Both the position numbers and the translations under genes were made by a program. Positions 12,601 through 24,600 of a DNA stretch of 64,000 nucleotides are shown here, one piece after another (position 1 is the first letter of the stretch; every line of letters starts with the position of its first letter). Origin of the DNA: Brachypterus glaber (lineage: Eukaryota; Arthropoda; Insecta; Coleoptera; Kateretidae). The notes under the pieces are model-generated. The model saw nothing but the letters and a program-made list of their open reading frames with translations, did not search any database and was not told where the DNA came from. The stretch is taken from contig OY294044.1 in assembly GCA_958510825.1 (NCBI GenBank), forward strand, positions 44,305,851-44,369,850, given 5' to 3'.

Positions 12601-15600
12601 TTTATAATAAATAATAAATCTTTTTTTTTCGCTTGGATTATATCTGGAATGTACGAGGCTTTAAAATGTGTACCATTGTTTTATGGGTCTCTATTTATGG
12701 ATACTTCCGGTAAAAGCAACATTTATTGCAAATATAAAAGATTTTATTGCCACTTATATCTGCAATAACTTTTTTTTTCTCTATTGTATCAAAGTAGGTA
12801 GCCATATAACTTTAATTTTTTAATTCAATACCTACTGTAACAGGTATCTATATCACTTTATATATACTGTGTACATTTTATGAACTGGCACCTCTGTGGA
12901 ATGTGAAAAATTCAAGGTCACCTATACTTTACATGCTATATTTTACCTCTTCTCTTCTCCTTGCCTCAGCTCAGAGGTGCCAGTTAGTATTGTGACGATA
13001 GTATATTACCTTACTTTTTAACGTAAGTTAAACGTTAACCAGGAAATAGTAGTTTTCGAAACGAGTAAGCGACTTTAGTGAACGAGAATGAAGTTTTTTT
13101 GACGACGCGAGGTGAAGTTAAAAAATCATCCAGTACACAGGTAATTCTTCAAACTTTAAACCTTAAATGACTTTTGTCAAAATGAAAGCTAGGTTTTTAC
13201 ACATTGTGTAATCGTTGCATACATTGTCTTTATTTTGTGTACACTAGGTTATACGAAAAAGTTTCGTCATTAGATTAGTTGTAAAATATTCTACATTGGA
13301 CAAACTGTTTAACAATTTCAAATTTCCAAACTATACTATAATCCTCAAATATGTGATAGTGACTAATTTTTAAAAGCGCCCTGCCACTTCACCGCAACCT
13401 ATACTTGGCCTTCCATCTTTACGTTTCGTTCCCGAAGCGGTCTTTAGTTTGAATATGAGTCACTATCACATATCCAGGCGATTTGCTTTTATAGATGTTT
13501 TTTTAACGTATCTTGCTGAGAGCTGGTGACCATTTTTATTTCATTATTTGCTCGCTGCTATGTTTTTATATGTCTTAAATTAGATTTAAACTAAGCTATT
13601 TTCAAATTGCTAGACTCCGGATCCGGTTCCTTTGGGTGCTAGAAGCTCCAAAAGCTATGGCAATGAGCTACCAAAAAATCTATTTTTAACTTGCCGAGTT
13701 ATATACATTTCATTTAATACATTCAGATTAAGCTATTTTTATACACAATAATTCTGGGGCCAAGTGGTAAGAACAGTCTTTAAAAAGTGCCTTTAAAATA
13801 TGTGATACTTAATTTTTTAAAGAAATCAGAATTTATGAAATTACATTTTGATTAAATGAAAATTAGTAAGAAGAGTTAGTGTTGACATATCGCCAGGTCA
13901 GAGTTATAAAGTCCTATACGACATTTTTTGTGTTTTTGAGATTTCGGTATTTTATTAAACCAAACCTAAAAATACCAAAAACTAAAAAAAATGTCTTATA
14001 GGAGCTTGTAACTCTGACCTGACATGTCAGATAAAGTTTTTAAAGTCTTTTTTTAACTCTTAGTCTTCTGAATAATTGTGTAAAACTGTGCAACTAGGCT
14101 AATCTAAATGTAATAAATGTAATTTGTTTGAATCGGTAAGTTGAAAATATATTTTTCGGGGACCCCACTTCACCACCTTTTCGAGGCTTCTAGCATCCAA
14201 AGGAACCCGATCCAGAACCTGGCTATTTGCGAGTAGCTTAATTTGAATGTACTTTAGGGGTGGTGTGGTACATCATTTTAAATCTTGTAAAATTTTCATA
14301 TTATTAATTTTTTTGACATAATTTTTGAGGGCTTAAAGTACTGTTGAAAATAGGAATTTTCTTCAAAATTTCTTTAAAAAAAATCAAACAATTTTTGAAT
14401 GTTTATTGCATGATGCAAATACATCAGTTATATTTTTCAATTAACTTTAAATAATATAAATAAAATTTTACAAAAAAAAAAAACTTAAAAAATCGTGTTT
14501 TTAGCAAAAAAAATAAAAGATGAAAATAAAAAATAAAAAAATATATGGTCGAGTAGATTATTTTATTTGCTTTAAAAGTATATAACACACGATAAGATCT
14601 CCCTTTTCATTAAAAAAATCCCCCCTATGGCCCCTGACCACACTTTAAAAGCTTATTTATGTGTTCAAAATTTAAAGTTCATATCTCAACTGGTTAAAAA
14701 GTTAAGAGGGGGTGACTTTTAACCTTAATGTATATTAGGGTGCCCAGTCAAAATTAAAAAATGGATTTTTTTAGGATCCCATCCCCTATAAATGTTTATT
14801 TAGGTCAAAAACCAACCCTCAATTTTTTTCAGGTTTTTAAAAAAATATTTAGAGGTCGCGCCCGGCGGGTTTTTGAGAGAGAAAACATGTTAAGCCTTTT
14901 TATTGTTATTTAAATATAAAAAGATTAAAATCCGGCGATTTTAGAAGGGGAACTTATTTTTGAATAATAAGGGAATACACAAAAAAAAATTACCCTTTTA
15001 CATGAAAAAATGGCGTTACCAGGGTAAAAACATTTCAAAAATTGATGTATGAAGCTTATTTATGCTACAAAAAAGGTTACTTAGAAATTTTTCTCATAGG
15101 TCATTTTTTTTAGAAATTCATGAATAGATACCAATTAACGCCCCATATTTATTTTTTCGAGAAAAAGAACAGGATGTCAAAAAAAAATCACCAATCTCAT
15201 AAAATGTAAAAAAAAAACTTTATTTCGATTAAAGAGATGATATTTGGGCCAAAGAGCATAATAATATGTACAAATTACTTTGAAATGTGTTTATTTTTAT
15301 AACTGGGTGTGTCCGATTTTTTTTCGGATTTCAAAAAATAAACGTCTTACATTTTTTTTGAAAAAAAAATTATTTAATGTGTTTTATTACATAATTTAAC
15401 ATATCGACACTTCCAAGCAACAAGGACGTAACTCAAGTTAGACCCATTTTGAGTTATACTCATAGGTAAACGCCTTGAAAAAAGACACACATGGTGGTAC
15501 TACTCAGATTTCTCTACAGGCCATTTTAACCAAAAGTTTACCTAAAAACACTAAATTAAAAAATTTTAAACTTGAATATTATCAGAAACAAAGAATAAAT

Positions 15601-18600
15601 AAACAATAAATACTTATACAGTTAAATAGAGAATTTTATAAGCTTTCAAATGACGTATCGCATGGCTTCATTTTCCACTTCAATCATTTACCCAGCCTTA
15701 AATAACAAAAAAAATATTTTAGAAATTTAGCTGTCGTGAAAAATGACAATATATGAGTTACGGCTTTGTTGCTTGGGGGTATCGATATTACAAGGCATTT
15801 TGAAAACATTTTTTATTTATTTTCTACAAAACTGACATTTTATTACAATTTAATGCATTTTTTTAACTTTAATTGAGATATTTAATTATTTTTTGGACAC
15901 CCTGTACTTTTTTTCAAAAAAGTAAGTATAAACCCTGAATTCAGACATATTGGAGAATATCCTAGAAAAAAATTACTCTTTGGAAAAAATTCTAAGTGCA
16001 GTTTTTTCTAGCCTTTATTAACCTCATTTGTCAATTTTTACCATTTTTACCTTATAAAAAATCCGTTTTATTTTTTTAGAGGGACATAAAAATTGAGAAT
16101 ATTCCTTTAATATCCAGAAACACTTTTTTGTTCCATAAACTTTCAATATCAAAGATTTTATATCCTTAAAAAAATAAAATCCCTTCACATGATTTTCTAT
16201 TTAAAAAAACGCCGGGCGGGACCTCCAAATATTTTTTTAAAAATCTAAAAAAAAATCAGGGTTGTTCTGTCATCTAAAGGAACAATTTTGAGGGGTGGGA
16301 CCCCAACAATTCCGTAGGTCCTGGGCACCCTACTGTATATACCATGTGTCCACTTTATAGCTGTCTAATTTAGTTATTTGGATCACTGAAAATAAATTTT
16401 TAAAAATGTTGAGCCGTAGATTTCTTTTATTGTATTGCCTTCATGAATAAATTCATTACGTTAACAAAATTTCATTAACAACTAAAATTATTATGATCAA
16501 TTTCAAGCGCTATCGAAATTTTCGAATAAACATACGTGTTACACCTTAATTATACGTTATACCTGGATGTTACCTAATAATTAAGTTTAGTGTCAGTGTC
16601 ATATATTTTGTCAATAAAAACAAAATAAAAATCCTTTAGAGCTTTCTGAGACGGCAGAAGTTTGGGCGACAACCCGAGGATTTATAGTTTTGTTTCATGG
16701 TCCTTCGAGCAGTAGGCCATTGACCCATGTATCATCTGATCCATCTGATCCAGAATGCCTTACACCAAACCATTTTCTTCTTGGTTCTTCTGGTCAAAGC
16801 CCTTGTCCTGGTAGATTTGAAGAACGTGAATTGCGAAAACAATGGAGAAAATCGCAAAGACTGGCAGACATATTTTGGACTAAATGGATTAAAGAATATC
16901 TACCTTCTTTGAATAAACGCGCAAAATGGACATCGGATTCTACACCTTTGGTGAAGCTGAAAATATTGTTAACAGTAGGCCATTGACCCATGTATCATCT
17001 GATCCATCTGATCCAGAATGCCTTACACCAAACCATTTACTTCTTGGTTCTTCTGGTCAAAGCCCTTGTCCTGATAGAAAGTACAAGATTGTATAAGATA
17101 CCAGATGAGGAAAATATTTTACGGTTGCAATACAATTTAAAAGGAAGAGCAAGAGAGTCTATACAGCCATTGTTAATATCACCAAAGAACGTAAGCAAAA
17201 TAATTGAAACTTTAGAATTAACATTTGGAAGACCAGAGTTTATTATTTCTGCATTATTGGACAAGGTAAGAAGAGCACCTTCTCCAAAAGAAGGTAAATT
17301 TGAGACATTTTTGCCTTTTTCCAATGCTATTGAAAATTTGCTAATAACCATGGAGAATTTTGATCATACTGGGCACATGTCGAACCCACAAATTTTAAGT
17401 GAATTAATTTTAAAATTACCTCCGTTTTTACGCCTTAGATGGGCTGAGGAAACATTAAATCAAAAACCCAATCTTAAAATATTTTCTGAATGGATTCGAA
17501 AAATATCTTTGGCAGCAGCTAGTTGTAGTGAATATACAACCTCAGATAGGTTTCAAGTTAGAAAAAATGCAAATGTTTTTGTTTTAAGAGATGAAGAGAA
17601 ATCACAAAAAACAGAATGTCCTTACTGTAAAAACAATCACGATTTGAAAAATTGTCAGAAAATAAAAAACGATGATGTTCAAACCCGTTGGTTAGTAGTT
17701 TCCGAAGCTAATCTTTGTTTTAGTTGTCTAAGACAAGGTCACAGGACAAGAGGTTGTAAAAGTAAGAAAGTATGTGGTTTTAGATGATGTATGAGACGTC
17801 ATCACAATCTACTACATAAAGATATCGTCCAAAATGAAGAATCCAAGATAAATAAAAATTTAAATCAAGCAGAAAATCAGAAGATTGTATGCTTTAATAA
17901 AAGCCCTACGAAAAATGTCCTTCTTAGAATGATAGCAGTTAAATTAATGGGACCTAACTGTTCTATAAACACCTATGCACTATGTGATGAGGGTTCAACA
18001 TCTACACTGATTCAATCTAATATTGCTGAACAATTGGGACTTGAAGGAAAAAATACTCCTTTTTGTATGCAGTGGGCCAATAATATAGTTTCTCACAATG
18101 ATGACTCAAAATCTGTAGCACTAAAAATATCTGGAACTCATCAGGGTGCAAAAGTATTTAAGTTAGAGAATGTCAAAACGATTAAGGATCTTCAATTACC
18201 AGAACAAAGTATTAGAATGCGTGACTATGAAGAATTAGGACATTTAAATGGTTTACCTTTAGAAGATATGATTTCAGCAAGAGCAACTATATTGATTGGC
18301 CAAGACAATATTCATCTTACTGTTGCGAGAAAAGTCTTTCAAGGATCTGTCAATTCTCCAATAGCTACGAAAACCCATTTAGGATGGATTTTACATGGGA
18401 ACAGTTCTTACACAGAAAGTTTGGTATATAATTTTCATATCTGTTGTTTTGAAGACGACTTAAATAGACTTGTGAAAGAATTGTTTTCGACAGAGTCGTT
18501 TGGAGTATCTCTTAAACATTCCCAGATAAGTTCAGATGAAAAAAGAGCAATTATGTTGTTAGAAAAAACTACGAAAAAGTTGGTAAATGAAAATAGATAT

Positions 18601-21600
18601 GAAACGGGACTTTTGTGGAAGATAGACGATATTCAACTGTCAAACAATAAGGACAATGCATACAGTAGGTTGCTTTGTGTTGAAAGAAAAATGAAAAAAG
18701 ACAAAATTTTCGATGGGCTAACTATTAAAGAAATTGAAAAAGCTGAATTATTGTGTCTGAAGAAAAGTCAAGAAGAAAGTTTTGGAGATGAGTTTGGTAA
18801 ATTAAATAAAAATTCACGCCTTTCTAAATTTTCTGCATATCTGGACAATGATGATTTGTTGAGGATGAGAGGAAGAACGAATATGGCCACATGCCTTGAA
18901 GAAAATACGAAAAACCCGTTGATTTTGGACCCAAAAAGTAGATATGTACAATTACTAATACAATATTTTCATGAGAAATATTGTCACCATTTTTTTAGGT
19001 AAGATAAAGTTTGTTTTTCTTAAAATAATCTCTAACTTGTGTAATTTCTTGTAGTCTGACGATGATAATCGAAACCGGTAACTAACCTAAATTATTAATA
19101 AAGTGAATGATGACTAAAAGTTTGATTTTTTAAAATAATATCTCTTCACTATAAGTATACGTACGTTAAATTATGGATCTCAATATTTTTGATCTTGAGC
19201 TAAGACAGAAATATTGGATTATTAAGGGACGAGCAGCAGTAAAACATATATTTGCAAATTGTTTATTTTCTAAGCGTAGGAAAAGCAAACATGAAGTGCC
19301 ATTAATGGGCCAACTCCCAACAATTAGACTTACTCCAGGATTACGAGCTTTTACTCATACTGGCTTGGACTATTTTGGACATCTTTATGTTACGGTAGGA
19401 CGACATAAAGAGAAAAGATACGGAGTATTATTCACCTGTATGGCAACAAGAGCCATACATTTGGAAATTGCCCACTCACTTACAACTGACTCTGCAATTA
19501 TGGCAATACGTAGAATGATTGCTAGAAGAGGACCTCCAAAAGCTTTTTATTCAGACAATGGTACCAACTTAAAAGGAGCGAGTGAAGAATTAAAGAAAAG
19601 TTTTCAAGAAATAGATAATTCAAAAATATCACTCGAGTTGTCAGAAAAACATATCGAATGGCACTTTATACCACCGATTACCCCACATATGGGTGGGTGC
19701 TGGGAACGTCTAATCGGGTCAGTAAAAAAGATTCTTGCTGTCACTTTAAAAGAAGAAGCCCCCAAAGATGAGGTTTTGTTAACATTATTTGGTGAAGCTG
19801 AAAATATTGTTAACAGTAGGCCATTGACCCATGTATCATCTGATCCATCTGATCCAGAATGCCTTACACCAAACCATTTTCTTCTTGGTTCTTCTGGTCA
19901 AAGCCCTTGTCCTGGTAGATTTGAAGAACGTGAATTGCGAAAACAATGGAGAAAATCGCAAAGAGTGGCAGACATATTTTGGACTAAATGGATTAAAGAA
20001 TATCTACCTTCTTTGAATAAACGCGCAAAATGGACATCGGATTCTACACCTTTAAAAATTGGAGATATTGTAGTTATTGTAGATTCCAGTTTACCGAGAA
20101 ATTCATGGCCAATTGGAAAAATTGAATCCATATTCCCAGGGAAAGATGGATAGTCAGAGTCGTGGAAGTCAAAACAAGTTTAGGAATATTTCGCCGGCCT
20201 GTTACAAAAATTTGTAAAATAGTTTAATTAGTTAATTTTACGGGGTGGAGAATGTTACACCTTAATTATACGTTATACCTGGATGTTACCTAATAATTAA
20301 GTTTAGTGTCAGTGTCATATATTTTGTCAATAAAAACAAGATTAAATTCCTTTAGAGCTTTTTGAGACGGCAGAAGTTTGGGCGACAACCCGAGGATTTA
20401 TAGTTTTGTTTCAATACGATATAAGCCTGCGCACAAGACACATGGCGGCACATCAAACCAATCACAGCATCGTTGAATGTTATCTATTTCTACTATTTGA
20501 AAATGCTATATAGCTGAACCATTATATAAATATTATTTCGAGTATTATTTAAACTACAATGACATATCGTCGCTGTTAATACAAAGAGGCGTATCTCAAA
20601 ATGACACTTATACAATAAAGTGACATGTTCATTGGCAAATCAATAGATATGTCGGTATTTTGCATCAATGTCGTAATAACAGCGACGATATCAAGAATCA
20701 AGAATTTATTTAATGCTAATAAATATTTACATTTTTTCATTTGTCAGAAATATACTTTTAAGAAAACATACAATATGTTTGGACAATACTTGACATTTAA
20801 CAATATAATAAATTACACATAAAAATTTAGGAAAATATGTCTCCGTCATCCAAGAACTCCTGGATATTATAGTAGGCTTTTTTCATAAGCACCGTTTTGA
20901 GTTTTGTTTTAAACTTTCTTAAAGTAACAACTGCAAATTCGCCGGTATTTTATTTAGAAATATAGGGCCATAGTAGTTTAGACCAAAACGACTAGATGTA
21001 AGTCTTAAATTAATTTTGTTTTTATTTCTTGTATTGTAGTTGTGTATGTCTGAATGGGTTTTATAATCTTTCAAATTCAACAGAGCCTCCAGTATATTAA
21101 CACAAGGGAGGGTCAAAAAACCATGCGACCTGAATTTGTCTCTAACATCATCTTGATAATTTAACTTAGTAATTACCCTCAATATTTTACGTTGCAAGCT
21201 AAACAATCTATGCTTTGACCCCAACAAGTTATTGCATAACTCAGTCTGGACATAAACAGAGATTGGTAGGCAGTGACAGCCACAGAGTGAGGCAATATAT
21301 CAATAATATTTCTAAATAAATAAATGTATTTAGCCGCCACACCGGCGATATACTCGACATGAGAGTCCCACTTTAAAGTACAGTCAAGAACCACCCCTAG
21401 AAACTTAGGTTTGACTGAGTTATAATCTGTTAGGTCTTGTAGCCTTTTGTGAGTAAATATTAAATTATTTGTTTTTGAGGTTTAAGTGAAGCTTATTTGT
21501 TGAAAACCAAGCTTTCAGCTCTGATTCATAATATAACTGATTTTCCTGAATTTCAGCAATTGTGTTTGCATTTAGGAGGACTTGGACATTTGTTTATTCT

Positions 21601-24600
21601 AAATTGTAAAATATTTTATATAGTACAATCTAATAGAACCAATAAACCATAAGCGTTTTTAAAATATTTATGTTAAAATAGTTTTCCATGGACCCTAACT
21701 CGAAACCATATTTTCTTTGAATAAAATAGACAAACTGAGCAATTTTCTTCCGGACATATTCCTTGTTTATAAATAAATACGCAAGATAAATAGTGCACAT
21801 AGCTGAATTGAATTTAAACCAGAATGACATTTAAACTGCTTGGAAAAAGTAGTAAAAAAACAATTCCAACAATTTTTATTTTAGCGCAAAAGTTTATACG
21901 ATAAATCAATGTCACGTTAATGCCGTTGAATTGTTTTTTAAATCGAGTGACAGTGCAATTTTTGTAAGCTATATCTACAAACAATTCAATCAATCGTTGA
22001 TCGCCAAAAAAATGTAAGATTATTTCAAAAGGTGAGGCAAAGACACCTGAAAATATAGTGAATAAAATACACCATAAAAGTTTTATTTTAAAAGCTTCAT
22101 GTTTAAAAACATCTATAGCATAGATTTGGTACCAACTTTTAGTTTTTTAGCATTATTCCAAGAGGGTCAAATATTTTATGCAAGATCTGACTCCCTTAGA
22201 TAATATTAAAACTCTAAAATTTGATATAAGTAGGTACTTGTCTCCGATGACAATACAATATTATAATAAAATTTGCCCCAAGCTTTATAATTATGCATGT
22301 GGGACTCATTTTGAACTTGTTAAATTTTTTTTGTGAAAATTCAGTTTTGCAAATTTTGGACTGGCTGAAACTGACCCAACCCTTTGGAAGGTCGAGAGAC
22401 ACGTTTATTTATAATAAAAATTTTTGTGAAAATCGAGTCCTGGGGGTGGCTTGCTAAAACTTAATATACAGAGCGGTCCAAAAGTCACCCCCCCCCCCTT
22501 CTTAACTTTTGAACCAGTTGAGATATCGACTTCAAATTAGGAACTTTTAAATAAGACAACTTAAACTATCTTTTAGAATATATTTAATACTTTCAGCTCT
22601 TAAAATGTGGGCAGGGGGGCATGGGGGCACATTTTTTTAAATGGAAAGGGGGGTCGTGTAATACATTATTTTAAAGCTTATAAGATTCTCCATTTAACTG
22701 TATATTTTTTATTTTTTTTAAACATTTTTTTTTGGGTTTAAAACAGGTATTTTTGTCAAAATTTCTCTAAAAAATCCAAACAATTTTTTAAAAATACCTA
22801 ATTTCATAATGAAAAAAAGTAAATTATACTTTTAAACTAATTTTAGTTGACATAAATAAAAATTAAAAAAAAAAAAACTTAAAAAAATTATTTTTTAGCA
22901 CAGAAAACTGAAAAATCAAAACCTTAAAAAACATGTTTAAAAATTTTAAAAATGTATATGGTTATATAGAGAATTTTAAAAGCTTTAAAATGATGTATCA
23001 CACGACCCCCCTTTCCATTTAAAAAAATTTCCCCCCATGCCCCCCTGCTCACATTTTAAGAGATAAAAGTACCAAATATATGCTTAAAGATAGTTTAAGT
23101 TGTCTTATTTAAGAGTTCTAAATTTGAAATCGATATCTCAACTTGTTCAAAAGTTAAGAGGGGGGGTGACTTTTGGACCGCACTGTATATTTAAAAGCAT
23201 CTAGACAGACAACACCTATAAATTCTTTTGATTTATAATTTTTTTAGAAAAGCCTAGTCTTGTGTATTTTTTTGCTAAAGATTTTGTGAAAACCGAGTGC
23301 TGGAATTTTTTGAGAATAATTTTGGTACCCTAAATATAATATTTCTAGCTCTATCCCTAACTTAGGGACCCTAAAGGGGATACGACACTCGAGTGGACAC
23401 TTATATTTTTGAGTTTTCATAATATTTTTTATAAAATATAATATACATACACGCCCCCCTCTTAAGTTTTGAACGATTTGACATGAATATACCTTAAGAT
23501 GTATTATATTCTATATTTTTATCTTTTAAAATGTGGTCAGGGTGGAATAGGGGTGATTTTTATAATGGATTTTTGCTAAAAAAATTTTAGGATTTTTTTT
23601 TTGTAAATATTTATTTATGTTATTTTAAAGTAGTTTAAAATTATAATTATTTTTATCATGAAAATAACCATTTTTTTTTAAATTGTTTGATTTTTTTAAC
23701 GAAAATTTGACAATCCTATTTTAAACTCGCAAAAAAAAGTAGAAAAATAAAAAAAAAATGTGGTCGAATAGCGAATTTTAAAAGCTTTAAAAATATATAT
23801 TAAATTCAATTCAATTAAAAAAAATGCACCTCATGCCCCCCTGCATTACATTTTAAAAGCTTAAAATATCAAATATATCCAAAAAGATAATTTGAGTGTC
23901 TTATTTAGGTGTTATAAATTTGTTGTCGATATTTCAACTCATTCAAAAGTTAAGAGACGTGAGGGTGACTTTTGAACTGCTCTCTATAAAACTAATATAA
24001 CTAATAATTATTTATTTATTATAATTTATAATATATCTTAATTAAAGATAGATAAATTTTAAAGTTACTTATCATGATACTTAAGCAATTAGGTCTAATA
24101 TGGCGAAAAACTTTCTGTCTGTTTCTGGCTTTTTATTATAATGGATCTAAGTAGGTAGATTTAACATGTTCCTAATACGTAAAAAGACACAATACGTCGG
24201 GAATAACGAGCTGTATTTCGTTCATGACCGTAGCATCAATTAGACACTGATTAGAAGCTCGGCAAAACGCCTGTCCCCGTCTAAATCAGAGCAACGCCAG
24301 TGTATCTATAAAAAAGCTAAAAAACGATCAACTGTCAAATTTTAACTGTTTGCTGGCAGTCAAAGTACCGTCAAGTGGGGTGACTTCGGACGGTGTGGGT
24401 GACTTCGCAAAAACTCTCTGAACCAAAGCATGTGTGCACAAGTTGTGGGGTTTAATTTCCGAAAGTTTTTCGAAAAAGTGTCCGAAGTCACCCACAGCTT
24501 CCTAAGTCACCCCACTTGACGTAAAATTTATCGCTCAGATAAGCTTTTCGTTTCTTCAACTGCGATTTATTAAAATTTGAAACTTCGTCGTGTTATAATT

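Larger units (their letters stand above)
16537..20413 (+). mobile_element. BEL/Pao LTR retrotransposon, rearranged and non-autonomous
   Basis: Complete insertion with two 161-bp LTRs, both starting TGTTACACC and ending GTTTTGTTTCA, and a 5-bp target duplication ATACG (16532-16536 and 20414-20418). By eye the LTRs differ at four positions, so the insertion is fairly recent. The interior (about 3.55 kb) is shorter than a full BEL/Pao element. It has a TGGTCCTTCGAGC primer-binding region, two copied integrase segments, a gag remnant, protease, a junction that deletes reverse transcriptase and RNase H, a small insertion, integrase and a purine tract. It lies in the large fringe intron, antisense to fringe. 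With stops and a missing polymerase it cannot move on its own, but its ends look usable by a related element. Confidence 0.9.

Noticed and set aside
16690..16986. Separate gene just after the 5' LTR
   Set aside because: It is a near-identical displaced copy of integrase sequence from the same element.
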